Notes: a model not told the origin generated them from the letters alone. DNA of 64,000 nt from Datura wrightii (GCA_035772735.1 JASDFA010000006.1:61582001-61646000), one strand, 5' to 3'; numbered from the stretch's first letter, positions 45,421 through 57,270 are shown. Numbers and translations: made by a program.

Positions 45421-45661
45421 ACACTTTTGTAAAAGTATGATGCAGACGTTATCAATAACAAACCATCTAGGTTTGGGTCGATCCCATAAGAAATATGGTC
45501 AAGACATAGAATAATGCGAGTATTTATGTTTTTATGTCTGTTATTTCATAATGGGGGTCTGGGATTTAATGCGTAACAGTATTGAAAAGTGATTTGTTAT
45601 CAAGATGATGCAATTAACTAGGGAAGTGTACCCCATGGAATCATAACTACTTCGGGTTTTA
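45421..45661 (-). repeat. Athila-type LTR scrap
   Basis: GACGTTATCAATAAC followed by GGGTCGATCCCATAAG resembles the ends of D's and E's LTRs. Cut at 45661 by C. Nothing else seen. Confidence 0.4.
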
Positions 45662-47015
45662 TGATCTTAGGCAGAATTATATGCCCAAGTGATACTCAAA
45701 TGCTTCATTTCGTCTTGTTTATACATTGACAATTGTACATTCTCATGTGATTTGTAGTTAAAATGTGAATTTTTGCTAACCAACATGATTAGTGTTGTTT
45801 TGCAGGAAAATGGAATTTTAGGAAGCTAAGATGCATGTTGGGAGAAATCGAGAATAGACTCGGAAGCGAGTAGTGGAAAAGGGCCAGGTTATGCAGAAAA
45901 TTAAGGGGATCCACGGTAGAGCCGTGTCACGCTGCCATCGCGGATGCATTCTGCTCCGTATGATAAAAATAGGCCAAGTTCCAGTGAAGGTCCGCGTCGG
46001 GACCGTGGCACGTTGGCCAAGCCCCACGTTGCACGTCGTGGCACGTTGGGCATAATTACCTGGAGGACCGGATTCCAGCAAGGGTCCGCGTTTGTGGCGT
46101 GTCACAGAGGCAGTGCTCCGCGATGCACTTCGTGACACGTTGCTTGTTATTCCGAGAAAAATTCCCATTAGTATAAATAGCACACTTAGGTTTATTTTTA
46201 ATTATTCTGACTTAGTTGAGCAAGAACGTGGGTTACAGGCAGTTGAGGGGACGAAATTCTTAGGGTTCTTCTCTATCTCTTTCTTCTTTATTTAAATTGT
46301 TTGTATGATTAACACTCATTTGATGATGTTTAATCCACAAATGAGTGGCTAAATTCACTTCTTGTTGAGGTTAAGAACATTTGTAGTGGAATATAATTAT
46401 TGATCATCTTGGTTTTTTCATCTTTTCTTCCATGGTTATTCTATTAATTCTTGTTCTTACTGCATTAATGTTTGGCCAATATTAATGTATATCTAAAAAA
46501 TCCGGTTTGCGCTCAAAAGAGAAAGAAATTGGAAAGTTGTGAATTAATAGAATATGATCTCTTATTGGTTTGGGAAAATTGGGAATTGATTTACCTTCAG
46601 AATGAAAATATATCTGAAAGTCGTATTAGTCAATTAAGGAATCGGTTTCGTATGGCTAGAACATGAATTTCTTCTTATCACAGAAATGTAGGTGGAAGGT
46701 TCATGATTCTTAAGTTGGGTTAAATACGAGAGCTTTAATCCATAGGCAATAATTCTTGACTAGCAACCGAAGGAAATATTAACCACTTTGTATCAATAGA
46801 TTGCTTCCCTATATGTTTGTTTTAGCCTCAGCATGCTCATTACTATAGTTGAGAGTCAAACTATTTTCTGCATTATTAGAGTTAGAGTTTATTAACGCTT
46901 AATTCGATTATTACCTTGGTCTAGTCCCTGTGGGATCGATACTTGGCTTACTTTAGCCATTTTACTACTTGTTCGACCACGTGCACTTGCGTGTAGTTGT
47001 GAAAAACACTGAACA
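45662..47015 (+). repeat. C 5' LTR
   Basis: 1354 bp, TGATCTTAGG ... CACTGAACA, clearly related to B's LTR but diverged. TATAAATAG at 46172-46180. Preceded by the same types of inverted repeats (CGTGTCACAGAGG near 46099-46111, partner near 46127-46140). Confidence 0.85.
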
Positions 47016-47021
47016 AGTTTT

Positions 47022-47039
47022 TGGCGCCGTTTCCTGGGA
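47022..47039 (+). promoter_or_regulatory. C primer-binding site, tRNA-Asp, two changes
   Basis: TGGCGCCGTTTCCTGGGA differs from the perfect site at two positions (G to T both). Confidence 0.78.
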
Positions 47040-47143
47040 CTGGCAATTGGTAAAATTGTTGTCTTAAGTGTTAGTTTACGATTTCTTATTAGTGTTGACA
47101 ACTTGGTCTTATCTTGTCTTTTGCAGATATTGAATTCTGTTGA

Positions 47144-48811
47144 ACACTGGCAAGGGACAAGGAGCTGGTGGATTCACACTTAGAGCCGGAAAGACAATTC
47201 CATCGTCAAAGGAGAGAAGCTCTAGAGAGAAAGTTGCAGTTGCTCAGACAGACAATCCTGGAGCAACAACAGAATCCACCCATTGTAAGGGCAGTGTTAG
47301 TGCCCGAAGAAATGGCAGCTAGGCCGGTTCGCGTAGTGGCAATCCCATGTGCTAACAACGTTACATCGAGCATTCGCAAACCTGAGCCAGGAGGGAGGTT
47401 CGAGCTTAAATAGAACATGGTGCAATTGCTGCACACCAGCGGGCAATTCACAGGTCTCCCTCAGGAGGATCCACAACAACATCTCCAAAACTTTTTGGAG
47501 ATAGGTGACACTTACATCCCCGCTGGAGTGTCACCCGATTATGTTAGGCTTACATTGTTCCCATTTTCACTTTTGGGAGAAGCAAAGAGATGGCTGAAAG
47601 CTGAGCCACCTAATTCCATCACTACTTGGGATGATCTTGTAAAGAAATTCTTGATACGGTTCTTTCCATCCGATAAAACAGCAAGAAATAGGAGTCAAAT
47701 TCTATGTTTTAAACAGAGAGAGGGAGAGAATCTGTATCAAGCCTGGGAAAGATTCAAATCTATGTTGCGGGATTGTCCTCATCATCACCAATCCAATGAT
47801 GTGCTGGTGCATACTTTCATAGAGGGTTTTGAACCCCACACAAAAATCTTGCTAGACTCAGTAGCTAGGGGACAAGCATTAGAATAAACTTATGAGGAGC
47901 TGTATACTTTGTTGAACCGTATTTCACAGGGAAATCCAGAGTGGAATGCGGACTCTTCTAGAGGAGGAACAAGGAAAGCGGCAGGAGTCTTGGAAGTGGA
48001 TGGTTTTACAGCTATCGTTGCACAGATAGATGCGTTACAGAATCAACTCAATACCCACTTCAGCAATATGAGCATGAATCATTCTCAAGCCCCAGTGAAT
48101 GTAGTGCAGTAGATTTGGTGTGAAGTGTGTGGCAGTAATGAACACTCAGCTGAGTGTTGTGGTGCGAATCCTGATTCAGTAAACTTTGTTGGTAATGTAC
48201 GGAGAAATAATCACCAACAGTATGGAAACAACTATAACTCTAATTGGAGAAGTCACCCGAATTTCTCTTGGGGTAGTAACAGCCATCAAGGGCATAGTTC
48301 GAGTCAGGGAGCACAGAGAAATCAAGGAGGGAAGCAGCACTATCAGTCTCAATACAGAAGCAATAATGCACCTCCTCCACCACCATCACCAAGTATCGAG
48401 GAAATGTTCAAAACGATGATAGCTAAAAAGGCTCAATTGCAGGCTGACTATGTGAAATTGGTAGCCAATGTAAAGAACAATCAGTTAGCTACAAAGTCAT
48501 TGGAGTATCAGTTTGGGCAACTAGCTGGAGCTAAGAACACCAAGCCGAGAGGAGGACTTCCAAGTGACACTGACCCCAACCCCAAGCAAGTGAATGCAGT
48601 GACCACAAGGAGTGGTTTGCAACTCAAGGAGGTGGAACCAGAAAGACCACCACAGTAGTCGGGAGCATTGGAGAAGGAGAGAGAACACAATGATGATAGA
48701 GAGAAAGAGAAGGAAGCTGAACCAGAAAGACCACCACCCCCGTTCCCTCAAAGACTAAGGAAACACAAGGAGGAAGCGTGTTTCAAAAAGTTCATGGAGG
48801 TGCTTAAATAG
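47144..48811 (+). pseudogene. C gag, five in-frame stops
   Basis: One continuous frame collinear with B's gag. The frame opens at 47144; the start codon position reads CTG (47147) as in B. Stops at 47411 (TAG), 47885 (TAA), 48110 (TAG), 48656 (TAG) and 48809 (TAG, shared with B). Capsid block around 47417-47887 (MVQLLHTSGQFTGL, LTLFPFSLLGEAKRWL, QAWERFKSMLRDCP). Knuckle CEVCGSNEHSAECC is complete, just after the third stop. Then a Ser/Asn/Gln-rich part, PPPPSPSIEEMF and a charged tail. No frameshift, only point nonsense changes. Confidence 0.88.
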
Positions 48812-49612
48812 GTACACATTAATTTACCTCTTGGTGATGTTTTGCAGGGAGTGCCGAAGTACGCAAAATATATCAAGGACATCGTGGCGAACAAAAGCAG
48901 GTTGACAGAGTATGCTGCGGTGGCACTTACGGAGGAGTGCACTTCCTGGATACAAAATTGGTTGCCCACAAAGATCAAAGACCCTGGGAGCTTTACAATT
49001 CAACTTACAATCGGGCAGAGTATCCGAGCTCGTGGATTATGTGATTTGGGAGCGAGCATTGACTTGATGCCGACATCGGTATTAAAGAAATTGGGGCTAG
49101 GCAGTCCTGGACCGACAACAGTGATCTTGCAACTAGCGGATCGTTCTTTGGCCAGACCAGATGGCATTGTGGAGGACGTGTTGGTGCAAGTGGGCTCCCT
49201 TATATTCCCGGTTGACTTTATTGTGCTGGATTTTGAGCCAGATGCGGAAGTCCCATTTATTTTGGGACGTCCTTTCTTGGCAACCAGGAAAGCACTGATT
49301 GATGTAGCTGCAGGGCAGCTAACCATGCGGGCACACGACAAGGTGGAGGTATTTGATGTGTACAAGGCCACGAAGCATCCAGCCGTGTATGAGGAACTCT
49401 CAGTGATCAACGTGCTTAATCGAGCGAATATTGCTCAGAGTGTTGATTCGCGAGAGCTAGTGGGAAAACCACCGGTGAAGGACCCCCCAAAAGTGGAATC
49501 GTGGCAAAAAGATCGAAGTTCCACGTTCTTAGTCAATGGGCAGCAATGTAAGCATTACTGGGGTGAGGACGGTAGTCGAGAGAAGACATTTGTCACCCTA
49601 GAGGATGACTAA
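48812..49612 (+). CDS. C aspartic protease reading with integrase-tail-like end, open frame
   Basis: Open for 267 codons after the gag TAG (first internal ATG 48842, at the joint QGVPKYAKYIKDIV). Retropepsin active site CDLGASIDLMP is intact (about 49035-49070), flap-like region ADRSLARPDGIVEDVLV, end VPFILGRPFLATRKALIDVAA. After a charged linker the last 35 residues, FLVNGQQCKHYWGED...VTLEDD, look like the C-terminal end of a Ty3/gypsy integrase (F-VNG-x-x-KxY). This suggests an in-frame loss of RT, RNase H and the integrase core. Expression would need readthrough of the TAG at 48809 or a separate start. The gag before it is dead, so it is most likely not made. Confidence 0.65.
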   Translation, partial: VHINLPLGDVLQGVPKYAKYIKDIVANKSRLTEYAAVALTEECTSWIQNWLPTKIKDPGSFTIQLTIGQSIRARGLCDLGASIDLMPTSVLKKLGLGSPGPTTVILQLADRSLARPDGIVEDVLVQVGSLIFPVDFIVLDFEPDAEVPFILGRPFLATRKALIDVAAGQLTMRAHDKVEVFDVYKATKHPAVYEELSVINVLNRANIAQSVDSRELVGKPPVKDPPKVESWQKDRSSTFLVNGQQCKHYWGEDGSREKTFVTLEDD

Positions 49613-49652
49613 GCTTCAATGACATCGAGCCGCGACGGTAAACCAGGTGCTG

Positions 49653-49670
49653 CACGGGAGGCAACCCATG
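49653..49670 (+). ncRNA. C AGGCAA-loop hairpin (H1)
   Basis: CACGGGAGGCAACCCATG: loop AGGCAA; pair 4 lost by one G to A change, the others intact. Confidence 0.68.
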
Positions 49671-49899
49671 AAATTGTTGTAATAATTGAGTAGAATTAGT
49701 AGAAAAGAAAAAAAATAGAAAAATAAAAATAAAAACAAAAATTGTGTTTTATGTTGAAATCTATGAATTCTAACCAATTTCTATTTGTGAGATGAATTTT
49801 AGGTTGAACGGAGGGCAAAAATGCAAAGGATCGCAAAGGAGAAATCGAGGTGAGAAAAATAATAAAAAGTGGCAAAATAGTGAGCCTGCGCGATGGCTC

Positions 49900-50083
49900 C
49901 GTGTCACAGAGGAGGGCCTCCGCGTTACCCTTCGAGACACGTTGAGGTGTAATTCTGGAATTTCTAGAATTCCAGAACACCTCCGTGTTGGCTCCATGTC
50001 ATGGAGGGGGTGCTCCGCGTTACCCTCCGTGACACGTTGAGGTGTTAGTCGTGACGGGTCACACCAGGTCGTCGGGTGACCCG
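49900..50083 (+). promoter_or_regulatory. C inverted-repeat array before ORF2 exon 1
   Basis: Partly decayed copies of the CGTGTCACGGAGG repeats (about 49900-49941 and 49994-50036) and the stem CGGGTCAC / GTGACCCG (about 50056-50083). No TATA-like sequence between them, unlike B. Confidence 0.5.
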
Positions 50084-50238
50084 CGCGAAATTAACCCTTT
50101 TTAACCCCGAATTCCCTCTATTTTCCATCATTTCTCACCCCCTCTGCGACAAAAACCCAAAAACTCCCCCTTCCCCAACGTGACACGGACTTACGCACAA
50201 ATTTTCTTCGACTTTTCTTCGATTTCATCAAACTAAAG

Positions 50239-50910
50239 GTATGTTCTCTATTTTCTTCTCAATTCTTGTCAAATTTGTCGAGTTTGACCATGTAAAGTGA
50301 GTAAAACGTGCCCTTTTTGTAAATTGAGCTTGAATTCCTTTAAGTTAGTGTTGATTGAAGTTCGTAGTATCATTTTGATTGTATGAACTCGAAAAATACA
50401 TGGTTAATCGAATTTTGGTGAAATATGTAGCTAGGGTTAGAATTTGATTGCGAAAAAAAGAAATGTTATTGAAAATGTGGAAATTATGGGTTGGGCATGT
50501 TGGGTAAGGTGAATTGTGTTGATCTTGTTGTGAATATGCTAAGTAAATGATGGATTTTCGGGAAAATGAAAGTGTTGAATTGCATAGAACTTGGTGAATT
50601 GCATAGGTTGTGTTAAGAGAAGTTTTTTTTTTTGTTTTTGCTAAGTGCTATGTGATGAAATGGTATCAATGGTGTCATTTGGATTAGCTGTACGAAGTCT
50701 AAGTATTACGTAGAACTTAGTCCATCGCATTCTCTGAATGCACGAGGCATGTTGTTGTTTTTTTCTTGTAAATTGGAAAGGGAGAGTTGTCTTGTCGTAA
50801 TGTCGTGATTGTGGCTAAAGACTAAGTGTGGGGTGGCCTAGCTTAACCCAACCTTAGTCAAAGCTAATTTTAATTTAAATAACATTGGGACTGTCTGTTT
50901 GATTTGATAG
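50239..50910 (+). other. Intron in C ORF2 leader
   Basis: Donor AAAG|GTATGT (50239), acceptor TTTGATAG| (50910), then the five-base leader GAACA and the ATG. Same position as in B. A polypurine-like CTAAGTGTGGGGT lies at 50822-50834. Confidence 0.8.
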
Positions 50911-50915
50911 GAACA

Positions 50916-52141
50916 ATGACAAGCAGGCAAGACAAAGGAAAAGACGCATCTACATCGGGCGCTGGAAGGAAAAGAATTAGACTGGGAACAGCAGTCCGAG
51001 CAGCACCAGCGGTTCCACGCGGCCAACATCGTCAATACGGAACCCGATGGGTGACAGAGGAAGGGAAGAAATGCTACAAAAAGCATAAGGAAAGCAAATA
51101 CTTCCTCGAGGAGCATATTGCAAGGGAGCCGTTGGCACAGGAGTTCCCTAGAATTGTACACTGGATTGACGCTGCTGGGCTGAACTTCATTTTTGAAGAG
51201 CCCAAGGAGTGCAATCTCCACCTGATTCGGGAATTCTACGCTAACTAGAACCCAACACTCCGAAGTCACACTGTCAAAATAAGGGGGCAGGTAGTCACTT
51301 TTGAGCCCCATCACCTTAATGCCAACTTGGGGGGGCGGGATACAGACGCCCATGTACTCCGGCAGCTGAACATCACTCCATATATGCGGACATCAGACGC
51401 ACTCTGTGTGGAGCCCGTTCTACAGCACGGTGGAGTAGGCATAAGGAGAGGGGCTACCATCAGACGCTGCCCTATTCTCAAATGAACAGGGAAGCCATAA
51501 TTTGGCTTAAGATCGTGTGTTCCTGCCTGATCCCGGGGGAGCACATGACAGATGTCACCCGAGATCGTGTGTGCTTGCTATACGCCCTGATGAAAGGGCT
51601 GGAGATTAATGTTGGGGCGGTGATCATCTCAGCCATGAAGAGAGCCCGTTCGCATCAAGGGCACAAGTACGGGTTTGGGTTTGGTGGCTTGCTGACCACT
51701 TTCCTGAGGGGCCTAGATGTTGAGGAGGAGGCCCTTGACTACATCCCGCAGATGGAGAGGCATGCCTTAGACGTCACCAAAACTAAGGCACCCGACACCA
51801 CTCACGGGCCAATTCTCACATTAGCCGAGCGACATGCTCTGGATGATCAGTATATGGCCCGCATGTTCAGGATGCAGATGCTACAGTTGCGCATAGGCGG
51901 GAGGCCAACAACAAAAGATGAGTTGTGGCAGCTAGAGTTGAACTACCCCTTCGGCAAAAATGCCAGGGCTCTATGCCGAGTGGGTCCAGCTTTTGTGGAG
52001 CCCGTTGATGATGATGTCCCCACAGACGAGGAGACACGTCGCGATGACTCAGATGTTGAGTCAGATGAGGATAGTGGGGGTAATTCGGATATGGGGGACG
52101 AGGCAACCGCACCTGACGAAGTAGTGGAATACTTCGATTGA
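50916..52141 (+). pseudogene. C ORF2, PF20167-like, nonsense and frameshift
   Basis: ATG at 50916, stop TGA at 52139-52141. Starts MTSRQDKGKDASTSGAGRK. Signature LIREFYAN is followed by TAG at 51246-51248, where B has Trp. A one-base deletion near 51380 changes the frame. 51482-52141 then carries MNREAIIWLKIVCSCLIPG, LYALMKGLEINVG, the YGFGFGG repeat (one extra Gly-Phe against B) and the acidic tail ending VEYFD. Confidence 0.85.
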
Positions 52142-52186
52142 TCAGGGAGTTTCACCACCTACTCTTGTGCTATGCTGAATTTTCTA

Positions 52187-52225
52187 AACACTGGGGACAG
52201 TGTTCCATTTATGTTTCGGGTGGGA
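52187..52225 (+). promoter_or_regulatory. C hairpin after ORF2 with decayed polypurine-like tract
   Basis: AACACTG-GGGA-CAGTGTT (52187-52204, 7-bp stem) followed by ATTTATGTTTCGGGTGGGA, a mutated form of the B sequence. Confidence 0.6.
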
Positions 52226-53590
52226 GTAGTTCGGTGTTGGTTGTTTGTTTGTTGTTTATGTTTCCGTTTTGTTGTTGTGCTGTAAAAAATTATGACCCTG
52301 TGATTTTGATGTTTCTGTTTTGTATTGTAATTAATGTGAAGCTGTTGTGTGTTGTATGGAGTTGCTGTTAGATGGTTGTGTAAATATTTTTATTTTATCG
52401 AAATTATCGATATTTTTAAAAATTAATTTTGTGAAATCTGTTTTTTTTGGGTTTCTCGGCGTTTGTTTTCCGTGCTTTTACCGAGAATAGTCCCATTGAA
52501 CCAAAGTCGTAAATAGTGACCATTCCCTATAATGGATGGATGACGACCGTCTTAAGGGAAATGTAGTCGATAGGAGTAGATTTCTTTAGTTATTTTTAAT
52601 TTTTTCTTTTGTTTGTTTGTATCCCAAACGTGTCGTTACTTTATGGTTCAAAATTCAGGTTGCGTGTTGTACAGGATATTTAGAATGCAAAGGTGATTCG
52701 TATGAAAGCATGCAACTTTGTGAACATGTTGAGATACCTAGACCGTAGAGTTCGCTTCGGTGTGATTGAGGCTTAATATTTGAATTCTTGTGATTAGCTG
52801 ATTGAAGAGTCTGTGAATATTTCTTGAGTTGAGCATGTGCAATGAGAGTGTGGTGAGGTTTCGATTCTTCCATGCCATTGTGAAGTGTCTAGAACTTGCC
52901 TGGTGTGTGTACGAAATGAAATGAAGGATGAGTACGGTAGGAAAGGATGTAGGCATTTCTTTGCTTTAACCGAAAGTTTTTTTTCATTATCGTACCTACC
53001 TTGAATGTACATCCTAGTTAGCCCATTCAGCCTTTAGCCTATTTTTTTCTTCTGTTGAAAAGGTGCAAACCAAGCTTAACCCCTTCTTTTCATTATCCAT
53101 GAATTTGATCCAAAACTCTTAAGATCTCAAGAAAAGAAATTTTCCCACAGTGTCGAGGAGTGGTAATTGGGAAAAGAAAGGAAAAGCGGAAGCGGTGAAA
53201 GTAAAGAAAAGGTCAAAGGTGCACTTGCCGAAGTTAATAAAATGAAGATGTATAACTAATCTTTTTTTATTAAGTCGAGTGTGATTAAAGAAATGGGAAC
53301 AAAAATAAAGAAAGGCTTCAAGAAAGGAGAGGATGAAGGAAGAAACAATGCCCATAATGTGGTGGGATGTATGGAAAAGCGCTTAAGGGTGCTAGTTGTT
53401 ATTATTGGTTAGCCCAGTATGTACTAGTTCCTTAGCTTACATTACAACCTGATAAGTCCTATGTGATCTTACATCACTCATCCTTATATTAGTGGAGTAA
53501 TACACTAGAGGCAAGCCTATGGGTCATGACATGATGCATGTGAATTCTTTGGGAGAGAGAGCGAAATTGTGTTCATATGCCCCTGCATAT
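52226..53590 (+). other. C 3' non-coding region, incomplete
   Basis: Collinear with B 38347-39830. One ATCGAAATTATCGAT copy near 52397, the TTCTCGG / CCGAGAA stem near 52450-52490, the ATGGATGGATGACGACCGTC block near 52530. Stops abruptly before the polypurine tract. Confidence 0.55.
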
Positions 53591-53602
53591 AATGCTTTTG
53601 AG

Positions 53603-54286
53603 ATCATTTATGGGTGTGGTGTATATTTCTCATCTTCTTTTCAACTATTTTTATTCACTTTTCATTTTTATATTTTAGCTCTCTGTGTTTACTTTTTCTT
53701 TACTATTCACACCACCCCTCACTTTTCTTTGACTTCTTCTTTCTTTTTCACCTGCAACTGCTCTACGCACACCTACTATAGCCACCCTCAACGTAGGCAT
53801 TTCGCCTGAGCTGAGGTTCACAATGTCCAAGGACGGACCAGTGCCAAAAAGGTTCATTATAAACAAGGGAAGGTGAATGGGTAATCAAAGAAAAATGGTC
53901 AACTTTTAAGCTCAAGTTTTACCCTTTTTTTTCTCCTTTTAGCTTTTTCCTCCCTTTTTCACCATTAAAAATCATTTGTGGGTGTGGTGTATATTTCTCA
54001 TCTTCTTTTCAACTCTTTTTATTCACTTTTCATTTTTATATTTTAGCTCTTCGTATTCACTTCTTCTTTACTATTCACACCACCCCTCACTTTTCTTTGA
54101 CTTCTTCTTTCTTTTTCACCTGCAACTGCTCTATGCACACCTATTATAGCCACCCTCAACTTAGGCATTTTGCCTGAGCTGAGGTTCACAATGTCCAAGG
54201 AGGGACCAGGGCCAAAAAGGTTCATTATAAACAAGGGAAGGTGAATGGGTAATCAAAGAAAAATGCTCAACTTTTAAGCTCAAGTT
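53603..54286. repeat. Direct duplication of a 316-bp unit (period 368)
   Basis: 53603-53918 and 53971-54286 are near-identical, from ATCATTTRTGGGTGTGGTGT to CTTTTAAGCTCAAGTT, with a 52-base T-rich linker. Probably part of the 3' region of element I (minus strand). Confidence 0.82.
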
Positions 54287-54878
54287 CAGGATCAAGGGAG
54301 TCATTTTATGTGGTTGGGTAATTTAAACTAAAGTGGGATAAATCAAAAATGGACTATGATCCTCTCCTAACCAACTATCCTACAACCTACATAAAGACCA
54401 ACTGGGCGAGTTTTAGATTCTCAATGCAGTATTGAACTAGGTAAGCATCCTCACTCACTCATGGTATATGTTTTTATTGATTTTACCAATCTGGTTCATG
54501 CACAAGCTACAATTACTCATAGTAATGTATTAAATGCATCCATAGAAGTCATGCATTGCAGTTAACATACATAGCTAGACACCAAACATTTTTTGAATGG
54601 GTCCTTTTTTTACATCAAACATGTGCATTTATTGGTTATAAAGTATTCATAAACTACTACTATCTAAACAAAACACAAAAACAAAATTGTAAACATGTCT
54701 GTTCTCTAGATAGCATGTCCAAGGTAAAAGAAACATGGCAACAAAAACCCTCAGATAAAATCAAACCCAAAAGTACAAGCACACCCCCCTTTTTAAAAAG
54801 CATGATTTGTCCCCAAAGCATAAAATGTAAGAATTGGGTAAAGGATATACCTGTGGTGCTCTAAGAGCTCCTGTTATG
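54287..54878 (-). other. Non-coding region between duplication and I ORF2
   Basis: AT-rich; no supported gene. Probably 3' flank of I ORF2. Confidence 0.35.
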
Positions 54879-56220
54879 CTATGAAGGCGGGTGTACAAGA
54901 ACACTCCTTTCTGCTACAGTCGTGGCACTAGCGGTGGTTGGTGCACTTAGTGGGATATCACTCGGGGCAGTGGTCATCCCTTCAACGGTGGTAGTTGCCT
55001 CATTAATCTCAACATCAACTCTGGTTGACTGTGGCTCACTAGAAGGGTCCTTGCCACCCACAAGCTCACTCAGGGCAGTGGTAGAGCTCCCCGCTCCTCT
55101 AGACCTCTCCTACAACTCTGGTATATGCTCTTCATGATTTTGCAAGCTATCCACTGACGCCCACTTGAGCTCTCTTTTCTCCTTTCTCTTCCTCTTCTTC
55201 TTTGTGGGCTCGTCTTCAACAACCTTTGAGACCTTTTTTTACCCCTTTTCTCTATCGGCTGTTGTCGGAGCCCAATATGCCTTCAAATCTAGCTCCACAT
55301 CGAGCTTGACACCTACCTCTTGAATGATTGGGCCTACTAATATTGTCGGTTTCTAGATGATAATTGGATACTTGGCTCCACAAAGCCCCCAACTCGTCTC
55401 TCAAACTGCCTGTGTCTGGCTGTTTATCTATGCACTCATTGAAGCGTAGCTCAAAGCCGTCCCACCGGTCATGCAAACCTCTAGCAGCCTCCTTAATCTC
55501 ATCCTTCACCCTAGGCTTGATATTCTCCATCATTATGTTCACCTTTTTCTCGGTCAACGTCAATCATTTGGCCATCTTTTGGAGGAATACTTGTGAAACC
55601 AAGATATAGTCTGTTGGAACCTTGCTAGAAATACCCAATGGAGGAGTAGAAGATGAACTCGGAGATGCTGCTGCATTGATGGCCTCTATACCAAGCATCT
55701 TTCTCTGCTCCTATGAGGTATGGGCATCTATATGCTCGCCCCTTGCTGGCTGTGGTGGTGGAACTACTGCAGGTAGTCTAACTCAGCTCACCGGGTTCGT
55801 CTCATCACAAATCAATCCTATGTTCACAATATTGTGTCCCCCAACCTCTGTGTCAATCCTCCCTAACACCGACACCATAGTGTCTCTGCCAATCCATTAA
55901 ATGAGACTTAGGTATGAAATAATGGTGCTCAAACTCGTAGCGCAGTTCTGACTCTCCTCCACTATTACCCTCGGTATGTTGATGGCGTATCTAGACATGA
56001 TACTTGCCACCAATGTTGCTCTGTCTGCACTGAGGGTGTTTTCATTCATCATTGGTGCCAGCTTGTGGTGGACCGGTGTCCAGTAGGCCTTCACTATAAA
56101 GTTTAGTGAGGCTTTAGTGGCCTGCCGATCACTATTCACAAACTCTACCTCCTCTTTAGCATTAGCAATCACCCTCGCTAGCCATTTCACCTTACTCTAT
56201 CTCTCCTTGCAGCCCAGTTA
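54879..56220 (-). pseudogene. Element I: ORF2-type plant transposon protein, remnant
   Basis: Minus strand from 56190: WLARVIANAKEEVEFVNSD, LNFIVKAYWTPVHHKLAPM, STLSADRATLVASIMS-like block and INIPRVIVEE, the core of another PF20167-type subfamily common in Solanaceae annotations. Then 55563-55252 with a coiled coil-like MTLTEKKVNIMMENI and FELRFNECIDKQ, and a Thr/Ser/Val-rich tail (55061-54879) ending LVHPPS. Stops and frame changes between blocks. The N-terminal part is cut off by H at about 56265. No LTR of its own is visible. Confidence 0.7.
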
Positions 56221-56267
56221 TTTACTCTTTTCAAGGTATCTACTCTTAGTTGAACTCCGCTATGGCA

Positions 56268-56965
56268 TCTAGAGCACGAGACCTAAAACATGATTGGCCT
56301 AAAATCGACCCATGACATGAATGTAGAGGCTAAAGAATATAAATTTGCGAAAACTGATAAATTAAACATTAATAGGAGGAAGTCTACGCACGTAATAATC
56401 ATAAACCGAGTCAACACTAACAAGCAGAGTTTCTACACATTGTCTGAAAAGCCTCTAACATAACTGATGAGCTTATGGGACAACATCCCTAACTATCTCG
56501 ACCAAAATTCTGTAACTAAAATAGCAAAATAACAAATAAACTGAGTGTCCTCGGATGATAAGGACTCACTAACACTGGTTACCAAGACTGATACTGATGC
56601 AGGACTAATGGCGCGGCTGAGTCTAATATCTCAGACCTGTATCATAAAATGATGCAGTGTAGAGTATGCGCTCAGTACTTTAAATGTACTGAGTATGCAA
56701 GGTAAATAAAAACGGACAAATAAAAATACATAAAAGTACATAAGAGTAGGCCATTTCAAACATGAAGTGATAATAATAACTTAAACATGAGGGCTCAAGG
56801 TTTCCAAAACCATTCATAAAATAGTCATAATCATAATTATAAGAGAAACCTTGTAAAAACATAACATGAGCCAAAGTACCGTAATCATGATCATGCATAA
56901 AACATAAGGAACAATAGGAGGACTCATCTTAACCGACACCATCATGATAGATCTTACATGACCAT
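56268..56965 (-). repeat. H 3' LTR fragment
   Basis: Aligns with 60170-60860 of the 5' LTR (ACCCATGACATGAATGTAG against ACCCATCGCATAAACATAG). About 30 bases at its outer end are missing. Confidence 0.75.
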
Positions 56966-56994
56966 CTCCTTTTCCGAAAATTCAAATCCTTCTG

Positions 56995-57270
56995 GGAAAA
57001 CACATATGTAGGCTATTATGGTCCGTAAATACATATATATGGACCCTATAAAAATAGTGCCTCCAAATCTTCAAAGAAAACACTACCACTGCCAACTCTA
57101 GGTCATGCGTCGGGTAGTTCTTCTTATGATTCTTAAACTATCTAGAAGCATACACAATAACCTTACCATACTGCATCAACACACACCCAAGACCAATCCT
57201 AGAGGCATCACAACACACAACGGATTCATCTTTAGCCTCAGGTAGGGTCAATACTGGGGCCGAAGTGAGT
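56995..57270 (-). pseudogene. H RNase H fragment
   Basis: Minus-strand matches to F RNase H: a VVCCDASRIGLGCVLMQ-like stretch (about 57225-57165) and LAVVVFSLKIWRHYF-like (about 57095-57050), with stops. Ends at the deletion. Confidence 0.65.

Larger units (their letters stand above)
45662..53590 (+). mobile_element. Element C: gag-PR plus ORF2 element, 3' end lost
   Basis: 5' LTR 45662-47015, decayed tRNA-Asp site, gag, protease, H1 hairpin, inverted repeats, leader intron, ORF2 and part of the 3' region, all collinear with B. The match to B ends near 53580 (GTTCATATGCCCCTGCA), about 350 bases short of where the polypurine tract and 3' LTR should be. No RT, RNase H or integrase core. Confidence 0.88.

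Noticed and set aside
54556..54864. 102-codon frame ahead of I ORF2
   Set aside because: AT-rich, no domain, opposite strand to the recognisable remnant.
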